DNA of 15,811 nucleotides from an uncultured Pseudorhodoferax sp. (GTDB lineage: Bacteria; Pseudomonadota; Gammaproteobacteria; Burkholderiales; Burkholderiaceae): positions 1-15,811 of the forward strand of contig CAJYRH010000009.1 of the NCBI GenBank assembly GCA_913776795.1, in the 5' to 3' direction. Every line of letters begins with the position of its first letter. Positions within the stretch are counted from its first letter, which is position 1. Below are positions 14,147 to 15,811 of the stretch, one piece after another. Position numbers and translations under genes: made by a program. The notes beneath the pieces were generated by a model. That model saw only the letters and a list, made by a program, of their open reading frames with translations, had not been told where the DNA came from and made no database searches.

Positions 14147-15699
14147 ACACAGCCCACCAGCATCCCACCTACTGCGGCCTCGTGCTGCGGGCGCTCGCGC
14201 GTTATCCGAACCGCGTGGCTTTCCAGACCGCGGAGCGCCAGGTGCGCTATGCCGACGCATTCGACTTCATCGGCCGCACCCAGGCCGTGCTGCAGGCCTG
14301 TGGCCTGCAACGCGGCCAGCGCGTGGCCCTGCTCAGCGCCAACCGCTGGGACAGCTGGTGTGCCGGCGTCGCGGCCCAGGCCCTGGGCGCGGTCGTCACC
14401 TCGCTGCACCCGCTGGGCGCGCTCGACGCCCACCTCTACCAGCTGGCCGATGCCGAGGCCGCGGTGCTCATCGTCGACGCCCAGGGCTTCGGCGGGCGCG
14501 GTGGCGATCTGGCCGCGCGCTGCCCCGGCCTGCAGGTGCTCACGCTGGGCCCGGCCGGCTACGGCCAGGATTTGCTGAAGCTCGCGGATGCTCATGGCAC
14601 GGCCAATGCCTTGGACCTCTCGCAGCCCGGCGGCATCGCCACGCTGAACTACACGGGCGGCACCACGGGCCAGCCCAAGGGCGTGGTCAAGACCTCGGCC
14701 GCCAACGCGCTGATGTCGCTGACCGTGATGGCCGAGTTCGAGCTGCCGCGCCGGCCCGGCTTCCTGGCCGTGGCGCCGATCAGCCACGTGACCGGCACCA
14801 ACGTGCTGCCCGTGCTGTGCAAGGGCGGCACCGTGCACCTGCTGGACCGCTTCGATCCCGAGCGCATGCTCACCACCATCGCGCGCGAACGCATCAACTT
14901 CGCGCTGATGGTGCCCACCATGGTCTATGTGCTGCTGGACCATCCGGGCCTGGCCAAGCACGACCTCTCGTCGCTGGAACTCGTGCTGTACGGCGCCTCG
15001 CCGATGTCCCCCGCGCGCCTGGGTGAAGCCCTGGAGCGCATCGGCCCCGTGTTCTCGCAGCTCTACGGCCAGTCCGAGTGCTACCCGATCGCCGCGCTGC
15101 CCAAGGCCGACCACGACCCCGCGCGCCCGCACCTGCTGGCCGCCTGCGGCTTCCCGAGCGCAGCCTGCGAGGTCGCGCTGCTCGACGACGAGCTGCAGCC
15201 CGTGCCGCAGGGCGAGGCCGGCGAGATCTGCGTGCGCGGCGGCATGGTCATGTCCGAATACTGGCGCCAGCCCGAGCGTACGGCCGAGGCCCTGGCCGGC
15301 GGCTGGCTGCACACGGGCGACGTGGCGCGCCGCGACGAGGAAGGGCGCCTGTACATCGTGGACCGCAAGAAGGACATGGTGGTCACGGGCGGCTTCAACG
15401 TCTACCCGCGCGAGGTCGAGGACGTGCTGAGCAGCCATCCCGCCGTGGCCCAGGCCGCCGTGATCGGCGTGCCCGATGCCAAGTGGGGCGAGGCGGTCCA
15501 GGCCGTGGTCGTGCTGCGGCCGGGCCAGCAGGTCGAGGCCGAGACGCTGATGGCGCTCGTGCGCGAGCGCAAGGGGGCGCTGCATGCGCCCAAGCAGCTG
15601 GTGTTCACCGAGGCGCTGCCGCAGACGGCGCTGGGCAAGATCGACAAGAAGGCGCTGCGCGCGCAGGCCTGGGCCGGCAGCGGCCGCAACGTGGCCTGA
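14143..15699 (+). CDS. AMP-forming acyl-CoA synthetase/ligase (class I adenylate-forming enzyme)
   Basis: This 518-aa ligase activates a carboxylic acid to its CoA thioester through an acyl-adenylate. All core motifs are intact: the P-loop YTGGTTGQPKG at 170-180, LYGQSE at 307-312, LHTGD at 389-393, the hinge VDRKKDM at 406-412 followed by GGFNVYPREVED, and the catalytic Lys499 in LPQTALGKIDK. Length and the GGFNVYPREVE form fit medium/long-chain or aromatic acyl ligases of the FadD/caiC-like branch; the chain-length or ring preference cannot be read. ATG 14143 overlaps the flavoprotein stop by four bases (ATGA), with AGGAG at 14131-14135. It is probably the entry step of the pathway encoded by this run, acting on the acid bound by the Bug receptors. 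Confidence 0.95.
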   Translation: MNTAHQHPTYCGLVLRALARYPNRVAFQTAERQVRYADAFDFIGRTQAVLQACGLQRGQRVALLSANRWDSWCAGVAAQALGAVVTSLHPLGALDAHLYQLADAEAAVLIVDAQGFGGRGGDLAARCPGLQVLTLGPAGYGQDLLKLADAHGTANALDLSQPGGIATLNYTGGTTGQPKGVVKTSAANALMSLTVMAEFELPRRPGFLAVAPISHVTGTNVLPVLCKGGTVHLLDRFDPERMLTTIARERINFALMVPTMVYVLLDHPGLAKHDLSSLELVLYGASPMSPARLGEALERIGPVFSQLYGQSECYPIAALPKADHDPARPHLLAACGFPSAACEVALLDDELQPVPQGEAGEICVRGGMVMSEYWRQPERTAEALAGGWLHTGDVARRDEEGRLYIVDRKKDMVVTGGFNVYPREVEDVLSSHPAVAQAAVIGVPDAKWGEAVQAVVVLRPGQQVEAETLMALVRERKGALHAPKQLVFTEALPQTALGKIDKKALRAQAWAGSGRNVA

Positions 15700-15727
15700 G
15701 CCACGCACGACAACAACCGGAGACAAC

Positions 15728-15811
15728 ATGGCAGAGCTTTCTTTCGTGCGGCGCACGCTGTGCGCCGCATTGGCCTGTGGCTGTGCGTTCGCGTCCGCGC
15801 AGACCGCCGAC
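15728..15811 (+). CDS. Start of an exported protein, probably a third Bug-type receptor (3' truncated)
   Basis: ATG 15728 has GGAG about 5 bases upstream and opens 28 codons to the window edge. They form a clean signal peptide: Arg8 and Arg9, a hydrophobic core, and likely cleavage after Ala24 (ASA|QTA). The ligase stop is 28 bases upstream, so it is likely in the same operon. A Bug identity is inferred only from the export signal and the two Bug genes earlier in the run; other periplasmic proteins are possible. Confidence 0.6.
   Translation, partial: MAELSFVRRTLCAALACGCAFASAQTAD
15747..15769 (+). other. Perfect hairpin inside the signal-peptide codons
   Basis: TGCGGCGCAC and GTGCGCCGCA pair perfectly over 10 bases with a GCT loop, covering codons 7-14 of the truncated exported protein. 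An RNA stem this close to the start could slow early translation. It may instead be chance arising from Arg/Ala/Cys codons in high-GC DNA. Confidence 0.45.

Noticed and set aside
13801..15756. 651-codon open frame on the minus strand across the ligase gene
   Set aside because: Antisense shadow of a ligase whose five core motifs are all intact; its translation is repetitive and family-less.
1..15811. CRISPR array, tRNA, rRNA, transposase, integrase or prophage genes
   Set aside because: Looked for on both strands; no regularly spaced repeats, cloverleaf-like sequence or recognisable recombinase motif was seen.

Overview
The window is a dense stretch of high-GC bacterial chromosome. The gene families (LysR regulators each diverging from a transporter gene, Bug/TctC-type periplasmic receptors, acyl-CoA dehydrogenases, a MmgE/PrpD protein) and one palindromic repeat of a kind I associate with Comamonadaceae point to Burkholderiales, most likely Comamonadaceae (Variovorax, Acidovorax or a relative). 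This assignment is inference from gene content; no rRNA or other taxonomic marker is present.

Layout. (1) 1-3210, plus strand: 3' part of an acyl-CoA dehydrogenase, a MmgE/PrpD-family protein and a short-chain dehydrogenase, closely spaced and each with a clear ribosome binding site. They look like the tail of a catabolic operon for a CoA-linked acid, closed by a GC hairpin at 3218-3240. (2) 3537-4664, plus: an acyltransferase-3 membrane protein of lower GC and different codon use, preceded by about 325 bases without a gene; probably acquired. (3) 4749-6983, minus: a LysR regulator followed by an orphan branched-chain-amino-acid-type binding protein. (4) 7076-8086, plus: a bile acid:sodium symporter-like membrane protein, divergent from that LysR gene. 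(5) 8116-8788, plus: a two-gene cassette of a 69-aa basic protein and a 151-aa DNA-polymerase-beta-fold nucleotidyltransferase, laid out like a toxin-antitoxin module. (6) 8798-9703, minus: a second LysR regulator. (7) 9837-15811, plus: two tandem Bug receptors, a complete acyl-CoA dehydrogenase, an intergenic repeat with a strong hairpin, a nitronate-monooxygenase-like flavoprotein, an AMP-forming acyl-CoA ligase and the start of a third exported, probably Bug-type, protein.

How it may work (inference): the second LysR gene and the divergent run from 9837 form a catabolic unit in which the Bug proteins bind an organic acid in the periplasm, the ligase makes its CoA thioester, the dehydrogenase introduces an alpha,beta double bond, and the flavoprotein does an undefined redox step. 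The substrate cannot be read from the sequence. No TctA/TctB membrane partner for the receptors and no ABC permease or ATPase for the binding protein is present.

Points most worth a second look: the nucleotidyltransferase cassette; a 78-base in-frame palindromic insertion at the start of the MmgE/PrpD gene, flanked by CATG copies; the displaced catalytic glutamate in the first acyl-CoA dehydrogenase; and the missing catalytic histidine in the nitronate-monooxygenase-like protein. I saw no rRNA, tRNA, CRISPR array, transposase or integrase.
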